This document shows positions 18,053-27,101 of a stretch of 64,000 nucleotides of DNA, piece by piece; the stretch's first letter is position 1, and every line of letters begins with the position of its first letter. The stretch lies in contig NZ_LYPA01000030.1 in assembly GCF_001675045.1 (NCBI RefSeq), forward strand, positions 1 through 64,000, written 5' to 3'. This DNA comes from Paenibacillus oryzae. Lineage in GTDB: Bacteria; Bacillota; Bacilli; Paenibacillales; Paenibacillaceae. The position numbers were made by a program, and so were the translations under genes. The notes beneath the pieces were generated by a model. That model saw only the letters and a program-made list of their open reading frames with translations, searched no databases and was not told the origin of the DNA.

Positions 18053-19603
18053 TCATCGCTGCATCAGTTCTTGATATTCGCCGGGCGTCATCCCGTGCTT
18101 TTGCTTAAATAACGCGCAAAAATAAGACTGGTTCGACATCCCGATATGCCCCGCTATTTCGGACACCTTGCGCTTCGTTTGGCGAAGCAGCTCCTCCGCC
18201 TTGCGCATACGGACATCCATAATGTATTGATGAACGGTAATGCCGGTCGCTTTTTTAAAAACAACGCCCAAATGATTGGAGGAAAGGAACAGCTCGCTTG
18301 AGAGCATGGTTAAGGAAAGCTTGGCCGAGCCGTACGTTTCCTCAATGAGCTTCACAGCTTTTTCCACTATGTAATCATCCTTGCGGTTTTTTTTCCTGTC
18401 CAGTCTTTGAATTAACTCGCTAATGTATTTGTGCAGCAAGCGGTTAAGCTCATCCAGACGCTGGATTTCATATAGCGATTTGCCGTCCATTCGTCCGGTG
18501 GCCGCCATCCCTTCCTCATGCAGCTGCCCGTTTTCAAGCGATGCCAGCTCGTTAAACAAACTGTTGAACACCATTGTAATATAGGCTTTATCAGCGCCGG
18601 AATGTTGTCTTAAAAGCTCAAATAGCCTTTCCACGGCTTTAATGGCTTCCTGCTCCCGAAGATTGAGGATATGCTGCCTGAGATTCTGGCACAATTCCCC
18701 CCATTCGGCACGAAATGAAGAGGCCGCTTCTCTCCAGAGCAGGCGCTCCGCCATTAAGCTGTCCGGCATAACAAATCCCCGCCGACCATGAAAAATGCTG
18801 TGTTCGGCCGTCTCCAGCAGCTCGCGATACGTTTCGCCAAGCCGCTCAAGGCCAACTGCGGCTTTGCCGCCAATAACCAGTACGACCGCTGGAGCGCCCG
18901 CGCCTTCCAGCAAGGAGGCTTCATCCCATCGTTCTCCGTTTTCCAGCACGGGCAGCACTAATGCCCAGCTGGCCGGATTTTTGCCGCTTGGCACAACATA
19001 ACAGGAGGATGGGAGCAACGACCTCCAGCTCGCCAGACCAATCTGTTCGCCCGGCACAACAATTGAAAGCGAAAAGAGTGACGCGGCGAACAAAGGATCA
19101 TGCGCCAGCAGCTCCGCCAAAATATCTCCTCCAGCATCTCTTTCCTCCAGCACATCGAGAAGCAGCTTTTCCGCCGCAAGCCTTCCTCCGGCCTGAAGGC
19201 GCTGCTCTCTTGCGCGCTGGTACTTTATTTGGCGGCAATCTTCTGCAACACGCAGGACAGTTGCGCGAAGGCCCTCCTCCTCCAGCGGCTTCAGCACATA
19301 ATCGTTGGCGTTCAGCATAATCGCCTCACGCGTATAATGAAAATCGCTGTAGCCGGTCAACACGATGATGCCGACATCCGGCAGCGTTTCCCTGATCCGC
19401 CTGGACATCTCCAAACCATTGGAGCCAGGCATGCGAATATCGGTAATGATGATATCGGGCTGAAGCTGCAGCGCTTTTTCATAACCGTCCACGCCATCAA
19501 CGGCCGACCCCGCAATAACAATACCAAGCTCGCTCCAGTCCCACAGCTCCACCAGTCCTTCTCTCTCCCAGCGCTCATCCTCTACAATCAGCATTGATAA
19601 CAT
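18053..19603 (-). CDS. YesN-type response regulator with AraC DNA-binding domain
   Basis: 516 residues. The receiver domain starts MLSMLIVEDERWEREGLVEL, with phospho-acceptor Asp in PDIIITDIRMPG near residue 55, and a conserved KPLEEEGL. A central ~250-residue linker follows. The C-terminus has two AraC helix-turn-helix units: LSLTMLSSELFLSSNHLGVVF and RKVSEIAGHIGMSNQSYFCALF, ending KQKHGMTPGEYQE. It is the partner of the kinase ending 7 bases upstream and would activate carbohydrate genes, most likely the neighbouring permeases and binding proteins. Confidence 0.92.
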   Translation of the reverse strand: MLSMLIVEDERWEREGLVELWDWSELGIVIAGSAVDGVDGYEKALQLQPDIIITDIRMPGSNGLEMSRRIRETLPDVGIIVLTGYSDFHYTREAIMLNANDYVLKPLEEEGLRATVLRVAEDCRQIKYQRAREQRLQAGGRLAAEKLLLDVLEERDAGGDILAELLAHDPLFAASLFSLSIVVPGEQIGLASWRSLLPSSCYVVPSGKNPASWALVLPVLENGERWDEASLLEGAGAPAVVLVIGGKAAVGLERLGETYRELLETAEHSIFHGRRGFVMPDSLMAERLLWREAASSFRAEWGELCQNLRQHILNLREQEAIKAVERLFELLRQHSGADKAYITMVFNSLFNELASLENGQLHEEGMAATGRMDGKSLYEIQRLDELNRLLHKYISELIQRLDRKKNRKDDYIVEKAVKLIEETYGSAKLSLTMLSSELFLSSNHLGVVFKKATGITVHQYIMDVRMRKAEELLRQTKRKVSEIAGHIGMSNQSYFCALFKQKHGMTPGEYQELMQR

Positions 19604-19610
19604 ATTGCCT

Positions 19611-21395
19611 TCACTCCTTCGGCAGCGTAATGGTGATCACGGTTCCATTGCCCGGCTTGCTTGAAACCTCAAAAGAAGCCCGCTCCCCGTAGTAGCCCTT
19701 CAAGCGTTCCATAATGTTTTTAATGGCATAGCCGCTGCCGCTCGTTTGCTGAATTTCACCAGCCAGCATCGCATCGACACGCTCCTCCTCCATTCCGATT
19801 CCATCATCGGCAACCTTCAATATTACGGCGTTCTCCCCGGACTTCAAGGCGGCCGTTACGGTAATAACGCCGTGAACCCGTTTAGGCTCTATGCCATGCG
19901 TCAACGCATTTTCCACCAGCGGCTGTAATATGTTTTTTGGAATCCAATACCGCAGCGCATTTTCATCAATCTGAAAGTGAATATCAAACAGGCCTTCAAA
20001 CCGGAACTTCTGAATATCGGCATACGCCCGCACCATTTCCAGCTCATCCTGCACCAGAATGGACGACTTCCCTTTATTCAGTACCAGGCGATAAAACTTG
20101 GCTAGGGAGTTGGACAAATAAACGACCTCTTTGGAATTGGCCTTGCGGCCCACCCATGCGATTGTTGCAAGCGTATTATACAAAAAGTGGGGATTAACTT
20201 GCGCCTCAAGAGCGCGAAGCTCTGCCTCCTGCTCCAAAACACGAGTCTTGTAAACGGTTTCAACCAGCTCGTGAATACGGCTTGTCATCAAATTGAAGGT
20301 TAACGACATTTGCGCAAATTCATCACGGGATACAACCGGAACCGATACGTTCAAATTGCCTTCACGAACGGCTTTCATGGCACTGAGCAGCACCTTCATT
20401 CTTCGCAGCAGAGCTCTTGTAATGAAATAAACGATAATACCGATCAACGACATAGCAATGATTAATACGCCAAAAAAGCGTTGCTGGGACTCCTTCATCC
20501 CGGCTATAAAAGGCATAATCGGAAATACGCCGACCATACGCAGCTCCGGGCTTTCCAGCGGCATCACTATAACGATTGAACTTTCATCCAGGTCATCCAT
20601 CACCCCGTTAAACTCTCCATCCGGCAAATAGGCAAGGCCCATCTCCCGAAGCGACTCCGTCTTGCTCCATTGCTCTTTGCCTTCCTCGGATACGACTCGC
20701 CCCTCGGCATCCACAATATAAATATTCCCGGAATAAGGCGCTTCGGGATTGCGGATAGCCTCAAAAAATACGTTCCGCTCTACCTCGATTTCAATCATCC
20801 CAACAACATCCGTATAGTTGCTGGAGAAAATTTTCCGGTTGTAGGAAAACACATCCGCCTGGTAGTCGGAGCCTGGCATTTCAATTAACACCTGCTCTTT
20901 GTGCAGGCCCTGCCAGATAGATACCTTTCGGGAATCGTTAATAAACGGCGCGTAGCGCAAATTGGCAGACAATCGAGTCAAATGGTAAAAGCCGTCATAC
21001 ATCTCCGGTATCGTGCTGTTCGCCATATAGATGCGGATGGAATGGATATATGTATTTTGGCGCATCAGGTTGGCCAGAATCGGAGAAATGGTATCCCGAT
21101 ATTCCTCCAATTGATAGGGGGCCTGGAGAAATGTATTTTCAAGAAAATTTTGAACCTTTGGATCAAAAGCAATAATTTCCGACAGGTTCTGCACCATGAC
21201 GGCTTTTTGCAGGATATTGTTTTTCATTTGAAGTACATTTTGATTCATCAAAATTTTGCCTTGCCCGATTGCCGCCCGGGAAGCCTGCTGATAGAGAATA
21301 ATGCCCATGACTGACATAGAAGCGGTAAGAATGAGCAGAAAGGTCAGCACAAACTTGGAGGTGACGCTCAAATTCAAGTTAATTGGCAAACGCAC
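19611..21395 (-). CDS. YesM-type sensor histidine kinase
   Basis: 594 residues. Two membrane spans flank an extracellular sensor: FVLTFLLILTASMSVMGIIL at the start and VLIIAMSLIGIIVYFITRALL near residue 310. A HAMP region follows (MKAVREGNLNVSVPVVSRDE). The His_kinase domain has ALEAQVNPHFLYNTLATIAW, whose His is the phosphorylation site. The ATPase motifs ADDGIGM and NIMERLKGYYGE follow near the C-terminus. It pairs with the YesN-type regulator encoded next. The upstream terminator at 21476-21501 separates it from the second binding-protein gene, so it probably has some transcription of its own. Confidence 0.93.
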   Translation of the reverse strand: MRLPINLNLSVTSKFVLTFLLILTASMSVMGIILYQQASRAAIGQGKILMNQNVLQMKNNILQKAVMVQNLSEIIAFDPKVQNFLENTFLQAPYQLEEYRDTISPILANLMRQNTYIHSIRIYMANSTIPEMYDGFYHLTRLSANLRYAPFINDSRKVSIWQGLHKEQVLIEMPGSDYQADVFSYNRKIFSSNYTDVVGMIEIEVERNVFFEAIRNPEAPYSGNIYIVDAEGRVVSEEGKEQWSKTESLREMGLAYLPDGEFNGVMDDLDESSIVIVMPLESPELRMVGVFPIMPFIAGMKESQQRFFGVLIIAMSLIGIIVYFITRALLRRMKVLLSAMKAVREGNLNVSVPVVSRDEFAQMSLTFNLMTSRIHELVETVYKTRVLEQEAELRALEAQVNPHFLYNTLATIAWVGRKANSKEVVYLSNSLAKFYRLVLNKGKSSILVQDELEMVRAYADIQKFRFEGLFDIHFQIDENALRYWIPKNILQPLVENALTHGIEPKRVHGVITVTAALKSGENAVILKVADDGIGMEEERVDAMLAGEIQQTSGSGYAIKNIMERLKGYYGERASFEVSSKPGNGTVITITLPKE

Positions 21396-21475
21396 GCGAT
21401 AAACACCCCATCTGTTTGCATGTCACACCTTTCCTTATTTTAACATAGCTGAACATCGGCTTGACATCTAAAAAT

Positions 21476-21501
21476 CCCGTTCCGGCCATTGCCGGAACGG
21501 G
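21476..21501 (-). terminator. Terminator of the permease/binding-protein operon
   Basis: Perfect 11-bp stem CCCGTTCCGGC/GCCGGAACGGG with loop CATT; on the minus strand it is followed by ATTTTTAG. It lies just after the second solute-binding gene and before the kinase gene. Confidence 0.85.
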
Positions 21502-21516
21502 AAAAACGCCTCTGTG

Positions 21517-23286
21517 CTAATTATTGGCAAAAACCGTTTTTGTCGCTAAATCGACCTCATACTTGATAACATCCTCATAGCCTAGCCCGTTAGCTTTTTG
21601 AATCAGCTGAGCTTTGAGCTTATTGTATTCATCCTCATTTTTGGAAAAAATCATTTTCCAGGAATATTCATTGATGACCTTTCCGATCTCGCTTATATTT
21701 TGCTGAATAGTGGCCGGCGGAGTTGTAGGCGTTGAACCGGTAAACACAATCTTTTGAACGGCGATCAAGTCATTTTTAACCATATAATCCTTCGCCGTTA
21801 ATGCGTCCATTGCTTCGCGCCAGCTCTTCGTTACCGGATCTGGATCATGGTTCAATACGGACTCCCACAGGTTGTAATCGTAAGGCTCGCCCGTTTCGGG
21901 ATTAATAAGCGAGGTACGCAAGGTTGTATTGTTAATTTGGTTAGTGCCGTCCTTAAAGGTGCCGCCGCCATACTCCTCCGGTACCGGCTCCGTATTGGCC
22001 GGAAGCGCCTTGTAGCCGTATTCGGTGACAAACGGCTTGCCATTAGCATCAATGTCCCATGCCAGGCCTTGCGGGCCGTAGTTGGATTCCATGATGCCTT
22101 GCGGCGTAAACAGCCAATTGATTAGCTCAAGGATACGGCCCGGATCTTTCGCTTTGGAGCCTATTGCCCACACGCGAACGCCGCCATACGGATTCAAGCC
22201 GTAGGACATCACCTTTTCTTCCTTAAACGGCACCAGCATAAAGCCCTTGCCCGCCGACGTATTCTCCGGGGTGTTGTACACATTGCTGAGCCAAGGGAAA
22301 TGCGAGAAGAACACCTGGCCATCCTGAAACTTGTTCGATACATCGGAAAACTTCTGCGTCAGGGAATCCGGGTCCATCAGACCTGCCTGATTTGCGTCAA
22401 AATAAAATTTCAGCCCTTTAAAATAATAGCCGTCTTCATCCAAAACGCCTTGCCACTCATCCGAGTTGACCGAGGTAAGAAGCAAGCCGGCCGGGTTAAA
22501 GCCGTCTCCATCCTGGTACCCGTACAATTGGCCAATAACTTTGGCAAGCGTCATGTAGTTGCCATCCCAGTCAGACCAAAGGGACAAGCCGTATGTCGGA
22601 CGTCCGGAATCGCTTTTGGGCTCCAGCTCCTTCATTTGCTTCAAAATATCCAGGTAGTCGTCCAGCGTATTGATTTCCGGGCTGCCTAGACGCTGATACA
22701 GATCCCAGCGCAGGTTGGGGCCAAACGTCATGTCCGCCCCTTCGGACGGGCCATCGCCGCTGCCGATATCATGTCCGATGCCGTATACCGCAGTGCCTCC
22801 TCCAAACTGCGTCTTGTTGGCTTCGATTGCCTGACTCGCGTTTTTCAAAATATCAGCACCGTATTTATTCAGCAAATCATCCTTGGTCCAGTCCAGCAAA
22901 AGACCAGCCTTAATGGCGTCCTGATAATCTTCGCCGTTGCTTCCGAATACAACCAGATCGCCCAAATCGCCGGATGCCATCATTGTGGCAATCTTCTGCT
23001 GGCCGCCGGCCAGATTGGACGCAATAATATTCAGCTTGATGTTAAATTTGTCCTTGAGCATCTTTGCAAACCAGCCAGGCTGCTCGCCCGCATAATTGGC
23101 CAGCATGGAAAATACGGTGATCGTCAGCTCCTCCCTTGGCGCGTCGCTTGGAGGAGATTCGCCGCCTTCAGTTGCTGGCGCCGCCGTTGGTTTTGCATTG
23201 CCGCCTGTGTTGCCGCTGCAAGCCGAAATAACAAGCGCCAAGCAAATCAGCAAGGCAAGCGCAGACCATTTTTTTCTTATAATCAT
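21517..23286 (-). CDS. Extracellular solute-binding lipoprotein (LplA-like), second
   Basis: 589 residues. The start at 23286 has AAAGGGG eight bases upstream and gives a normal signal peptide with lipobox ISACSG. A Ser/Pro/Gly/Glu-rich linker (about 28-45) leads to the binding domain. RDGQVFFSHFPW-type and GGVRVWAIGSKAKDPGRILEL segments belong to the large oligosaccharide-binding lipoproteins of Bacillota. It is co-transcribed after the two permease genes and is the natural binding component of that transporter. The sugar is not identified. Confidence 0.9.
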   Translation of the reverse strand: MIIRKKWSALALLICLALVISACSGNTGGNAKPTAAPATEGGESPPSDAPREELTITVFSMLANYAGEQPGWFAKMLKDKFNIKLNIIASNLAGGQQKIATMMASGDLGDLVVFGSNGEDYQDAIKAGLLLDWTKDDLLNKYGADILKNASQAIEANKTQFGGGTAVYGIGHDIGSGDGPSEGADMTFGPNLRWDLYQRLGSPEINTLDDYLDILKQMKELEPKSDSGRPTYGLSLWSDWDGNYMTLAKVIGQLYGYQDGDGFNPAGLLLTSVNSDEWQGVLDEDGYYFKGLKFYFDANQAGLMDPDSLTQKFSDVSNKFQDGQVFFSHFPWLSNVYNTPENTSAGKGFMLVPFKEEKVMSYGLNPYGGVRVWAIGSKAKDPGRILELINWLFTPQGIMESNYGPQGLAWDIDANGKPFVTEYGYKALPANTEPVPEEYGGGTFKDGTNQINNTTLRTSLINPETGEPYDYNLWESVLNHDPDPVTKSWREAMDALTAKDYMVKNDLIAVQKIVFTGSTPTTPPATIQQNISEIGKVINEYSWKMIFSKNEDEYNKLKAQLIQKANGLGYEDVIKYEVDLATKTVFANN

Positions 23287-23408
23287 AGTAAATACCCCTT
23301 TCTGATTGTTGTTGCGAGTACAATCATTCTGCAAAATAACCAGGTGTCTGGACCGGCGTTGCGTTAAGCCAGCCTGTGCCTGCTTTCACCTCCCGTAACA
23401 ATTTCACA

Positions 23409-24299
23409 TCAGCCTTTGACTGCTCCAATCATAATGCCCTTTACAAAAAAGCGCTGAAAAAACGGATACACAAGCAAAATCGGCGTGACAACAACCATGG
23501 AGACGGTTGTGCGTATCGACGTTGGCGTCGCCATATTAGTCAAATCGATATTGACTGCTCCGCTTGTTTGACGCATAAGCTGGGCAAGCGAGGTTGCTTC
23601 GTTCATATAGCGGTACAGAATAAATTGCAGAGAAAACAGCTTTTGATTCGTAACTAAAAACAAGGTGTCCGTAAACGAGTTCCATTGGCCAACTGCGGCA
23701 AAAATCGAAATGGTCGCCAAAATCGGCATGCTGAGCGGCAAAATAATTTTGGTAAAGATAACCCAATAGCCAGCTCCGTCGATCTGAGCCGATTCCTGAA
23801 GGGCAGCAGGCGTAGACTCAATAAACGTTTTGACCAGAATAATGAAAAACGGCGAAACGATTGCGGGCAAAATATATACCAGAAAGTTGTTGACCAGTCC
23901 CAAATTCAGCATGGTCAAATACCAGGGAATAAGCCCGGCGTTGAAGTACATTGTAATGATGAGAAAGCGATACCAAAACTTCCGTCCCCACATTTCGTTT
24001 TTCGTAAACAAATAACCAAGAAAAGCAGAGGAAAATACGGTCAATGCCGTTCCGATGACGGTTCTCGAGAGCGAAACGACCGCCGCCAGCCCAAGCCCCG
24101 GCAGCTTGAACACATTGGCATAATTCGTCAGATGAATATCAAGCGGATAAAACAGGACAAGCCCTCTGCTGCTCAAATCATTGTTGCTGATCGTATTAAT
24201 AAACAGATAATAAAATGGAAACACGCAAATTAGCGTAAACAGCACAAACCAGCCGTAATTAAATAGTTGAAAGGCATTTAGCCGTTCTCTCTTCCCCAT
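23409..24299 (-). CDS. Sugar ABC transporter permease (LplC/YtcP-like)
   Basis: About 296 residues with six membrane spans, the MalG-type fold. The cytoplasmic EAA loop is seen as ALQESAQIDGAGYWVIFTKIILPLS, the coupling site for the ATPase subunit. The start MGKRERLNAF is preferred since GGAGAGG lies just upstream. It lies between its partner permease and the binding-protein gene. No ATP-binding subunit is encoded nearby, so, as is usual for this family, a shared MsmK-type ATPase elsewhere is expected. Confidence 0.93.
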   Translation of the reverse strand: MGKRERLNAFQLFNYGWFVLFTLICVFPFYYLFINTISNNDLSSRGLVLFYPLDIHLTNYANVFKLPGLGLAAVVSLSRTVIGTALTVFSSAFLGYLFTKNEMWGRKFWYRFLIITMYFNAGLIPWYLTMLNLGLVNNFLVYILPAIVSPFFIILVKTFIESTPAALQESAQIDGAGYWVIFTKIILPLSMPILATISIFAAVGQWNSFTDTLFLVTNQKLFSLQFILYRYMNEATSLAQLMRQTSGAVNIDLTNMATPTSIRTTVSMVVVTPILLVYPFFQRFFVKGIMIGAVKG

Positions 24300-24353
24300 A
24301 AAGCCTCTCCTCTCCACTACTTTACTCTTATCAATACAAGTTCAGCCTCTAAG

Positions 24354-25316
24354 TTAGATGATGCTTTCTCCTCGGAATAGTCTGGACAAGCTATTAGCTA
24401 CAAAAAGAAGAACGATGCTGACAATCGACTTCAGCAGGCTGACTGCGGTAGAAAACGAGAAGTTGGAGTTCATCATGCCAATGTTGTACACATACAGGTC
24501 CAGCACCTCAATCCGCGCCAGATTGATAGCATTCTGGAACACATAAAACTGCTCGAAGCCGTTATTGATGAAGTTGGCAATCGACAGAAGCAGCAGGACA
24601 AAAAAGGTTGGCATAATGCCCGGCACGGTTACATGCCACATAAGCCGGAAACGTCCCGCGCCATCGACGCGCGCCGCCTCGTAGAGCTCCTGGTCAATGC
24701 CGGCAATTGCGGCAATATACATGATGGCGCTCCACCCCAATGTTTTCCAGATGCCCCATAGCGTCATGGCTAGCCATGTATTGCTGTCCGAGGCGAGTAT
24801 ATTAAGCGGCCTGTCAATCCAGCCCAGCCCCATCAGCAAATTGTTCAGAAAGCCGTTATCCACCGAAAACAGCATAAATGCGAAGGAATAAACAAGCACC
24901 CAGCTAATAAAGTTAGGCAGCGTTGTTAGCGTTTGCACTATTCTTTTGAAAAAAGTGCTTCTTATTTCCGTCAGAAAAATGGCAAACGCCACCGGCAGCA
25001 CAGAAGACAACAAGCTTAGTCCGCTCATCGCAAAGGTGTTGGTCAAGACGCGAATAATTTCCTGGCGGCGAACGGCGTTTGAGAACATGGATGTAAACCA
25101 ATAAAACCCCATAAATTCACTATCCTTGAGCGGTATGCCCGGCCGGTAGTCAAAAAAGGAATAGATCCACCCATACAGCGGCAAATACGAAAATACGAAG
25201 GCCAGCGCTAAAAACGGAGCCGCCATCAAAAACAGCCTGTACTTGCTTTTCAACCATGATGCCTGACCCAACGGAGCTCTATGGCGGGTCGTTTGTTTTG
25301 TTGCAATGTTGTTCAT
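24354..25316 (-). CDS. Sugar ABC transporter permease (LplB-like)
   Basis: 320 residues with six spans, MalF-type. The EAA loop is LYEAARVDGAGRFRLMWHVTVPG. The start at 25316 (MNNIATKQ) has AAAGGGGG upstream; longer in-frame starts would add ~30 residues without a ribosome site. It is the first gene of the operon, followed by LplC-like and the binding lipoprotein. The N-terminal cytoplasmic tail before the first span is short and basic. Confidence 0.93.
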   Translation of the reverse strand: MNNIATKQTTRHRAPLGQASWLKSKYRLFLMAAPFLALAFVFSYLPLYGWIYSFFDYRPGIPLKDSEFMGFYWFTSMFSNAVRRQEIIRVLTNTFAMSGLSLLSSVLPVAFAIFLTEIRSTFFKRIVQTLTTLPNFISWVLVYSFAFMLFSVDNGFLNNLLMGLGWIDRPLNILASDSNTWLAMTLWGIWKTLGWSAIMYIAAIAGIDQELYEAARVDGAGRFRLMWHVTVPGIMPTFFVLLLLSIANFINNGFEQFYVFQNAINLARIEVLDLYVYNIGMMNSNFSFSTAVSLLKSIVSIVLLFVANSLSRLFRGESII

Positions 25317-25437
25317 CTTGGTCCCCCTTTGTAACATTGACAACTTCATTATAGAAATATGGCAAGCGGTTCCGAAATACCAAATAACCATTCCGATATC
25401 AAAAATCAACGGAATTTGTGACCCGCATACAAAAAAA

Positions 25438-25466
25438 GGCAGCCCTTCTCATCTCGAAGGGCTGCC
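25438..25466 (-). terminator. Terminator of the hemolysin III-like gene
   Basis: 10-bp stem GGCAGCCCTT/AAGGGCTGCC, followed on the minus strand by seven T. It lies about 58 bases past the hemolysin III-like stop and upstream of the permease operon on the same strand. Confidence 0.85.
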
Positions 25467-25523
25467 TGCTCTTTTCGTTTTTTGCTATGGTATTGGACTT
25501 ACATCAGTTAAGCACGACTCGCC

Positions 25524-26168
25524 TCAAGCCGGCAGCATATACAGCAATATTGCGAAAAAATGCACGATAGAGCCGCCAAGCACAAACATATGCCACACCG
25601 CATGGTGGTAAGGGAAGCTTCTCCACATATAAAAGACGGTTCCTACCGTATAAATAATGCCGCCTCCCACAAGAAGCCTCAACCCTCCCGGGGCAAGCTG
25701 CTCCGTTAACGGTCCCCAGGCGAATACGATTATCCAGCCCATCGCTATGTAAACGATAGTGGAGGTAAACAGAAACCGCGATGCAAAAAAGGATTTGAAA
25801 ATAACCCCGGCTACCGCACAGCCCCATACGATTCCGAATAGAACCCAGCCTAAGGCTCCCTGCACGATATGAAACAAAATGGGAGTATAGGTTCCCGCAA
25901 TGAACACATAGATAAAGGAATGGTCCAGCGACTCAAAAACCCGTTTGGCTTTCCCCGGCGGAAAGCTGTGAACCAATGTTGAAGCAACATATAGCAGCAG
26001 CATGGCTGTACCGTAGATGGAAAAGCTGACAACATGCCATGCCGTCCCCTTCATCGCTGAAAAAACAACAAGCAGTACAAGCCCAGCAATACTGAGCAGC
26101 ACCCCAATGCCATGCGTAATGGCGTTGGCGATTTCTTCGCCCTTGGAGTACGTGTGCGTATTAGCCAT
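25524..26168 (-). CDS. Hemolysin III family membrane protein (PAQR-like)
   Basis: 214 residues with seven predicted membrane segments. The family marks are NAITHGIGVLLSIAGL near the start, ESLDHSFIYVFIAGTYTPIL in the second to third segment, and HHAVWHMFVLGGSIVHFFAI at the end; the Asp and the three His residues are those thought to bind zinc in the PAQR/HlyIII superfamily. The start at 26168 has GGGAG ten bases upstream. Despite the name, a lytic role is not implied. It is a single gene. Confidence 0.9.
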   Translation of the reverse strand: MANTHTYSKGEEIANAITHGIGVLLSIAGLVLLVVFSAMKGTAWHVVSFSIYGTAMLLLYVASTLVHSFPPGKAKRVFESLDHSFIYVFIAGTYTPILFHIVQGALGWVLFGIVWGCAVAGVIFKSFFASRFLFTSTIVYIAMGWIIVFAWGPLTEQLAPGGLRLLVGGGIIYTVGTVFYMWRSFPYHHAVWHMFVLGGSIVHFFAILLYMLPA

Positions 26169-26243
26169 AACAATCATCTCCCGATTAACGGGCGCATTAG
26201 CCTCTCCCGAAGCCGCGTCCTTCCTGCCTTTAAGTTTAAAGCA

Positions 26244-26936
26244 TTATAACCAACCTTTCAACCAGGCCTGGACACGCTCCATCGTTTTGTCAAGATTGCA
26301 GCGCGATTCCGTATCCATAAAAGGCTCCGTATGACGGAAATAATCCGCATGGCCGCCGATTGTAGGAATGCCCTCCATATAACCCGGCGCATATTTAAAG
26401 GAATTCCAGATTGGCACTACGCCTTTGCTCATAATCCAGCCGCCCCATGTGCCAATAAAGCTGATGGGATCGCTTATTTTGCCCGTGTCGTCGACGGCAT
26501 GGAAGTAGCTGACTTTGTCTTGCAAACGAGGCTCGATCGGCGTTTTTGGAGAACCGATCTGTACAACGCGAAAATTTTCCAGCCCCTCCTGCTCCAGCAG
26601 CCTTGCCGCCTGGTATGCGGCTGCTCCGCCTCCGCTATGCCCAATTAGCAGCACCTGCTCGCTGCCTCCCAGCGTTTGCTTGATTTCCTTTGCCGCCTGG
26701 CGCCCGCCGATCCGCTCGCCTTTGGAGCCTCCGGAAATGTCGCTTCTGACCTCAAGCACCTGTTTGACCAAATTGCGATTGTAATCGCCGTAAGGAAATA
26801 CGACATGTACCTTGCCCTGCCGGCCATCCTGACTTAGCTGATCCTCCAGCATTTTTTTGCATGCAGTAAAACAGCTGCTCGCGGTTTTGACGCCAGCCAG
26901 CAAATAAATATTGATATGGCTTGGTTTGACCGTCAT
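26244..26936 (-). CDS. Alpha/beta hydrolase (lipase-like)
   Basis: 230 residues, no signal peptide. The nucleophile elbow VLLIGHSGGGAAAYQAARLL gives a catalytic Ser in GHSGG. An Asp lies in YFHAVDDTGKI and a His in GHADYFRH near the C-terminus. The N-terminal part (HINIYLLAGVKTASSCFTAC) begins a beta strand. It resembles small class 3 lipase/esterase proteins that act on lipids inside or at the membrane, substrate unknown. It is separated by 75 bases from the HlyIII-like gene on the same strand and may be co-transcribed. Confidence 0.65.
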   Translation of the reverse strand: MTVKPSHINIYLLAGVKTASSCFTACKKMLEDQLSQDGRQGKVHVVFPYGDYNRNLVKQVLEVRSDISGGSKGERIGGRQAAKEIKQTLGGSEQVLLIGHSGGGAAAYQAARLLEQEGLENFRVVQIGSPKTPIEPRLQDKVSYFHAVDDTGKISDPISFIGTWGGWIMSKGVVPIWNSFKYAPGYMEGIPTIGGHADYFRHTEPFMDTESRCNLDKTMERVQAWLKGWL

Positions 26937-27101
26937 GGAGAACCCCTCCCAAAGTCATTCATAATGGTTTCTTTTCATTATGCGGGAAAGTCAATCAATT
27001 CATTCTCCGTTCAGGCTGTCAGTTCCCGCCATCCATAATAACAACTCATTGGGGAAGACAAGTTTCCTTTGGGAGACATCCGGGCTTATTCAGGTTATAT
27101 C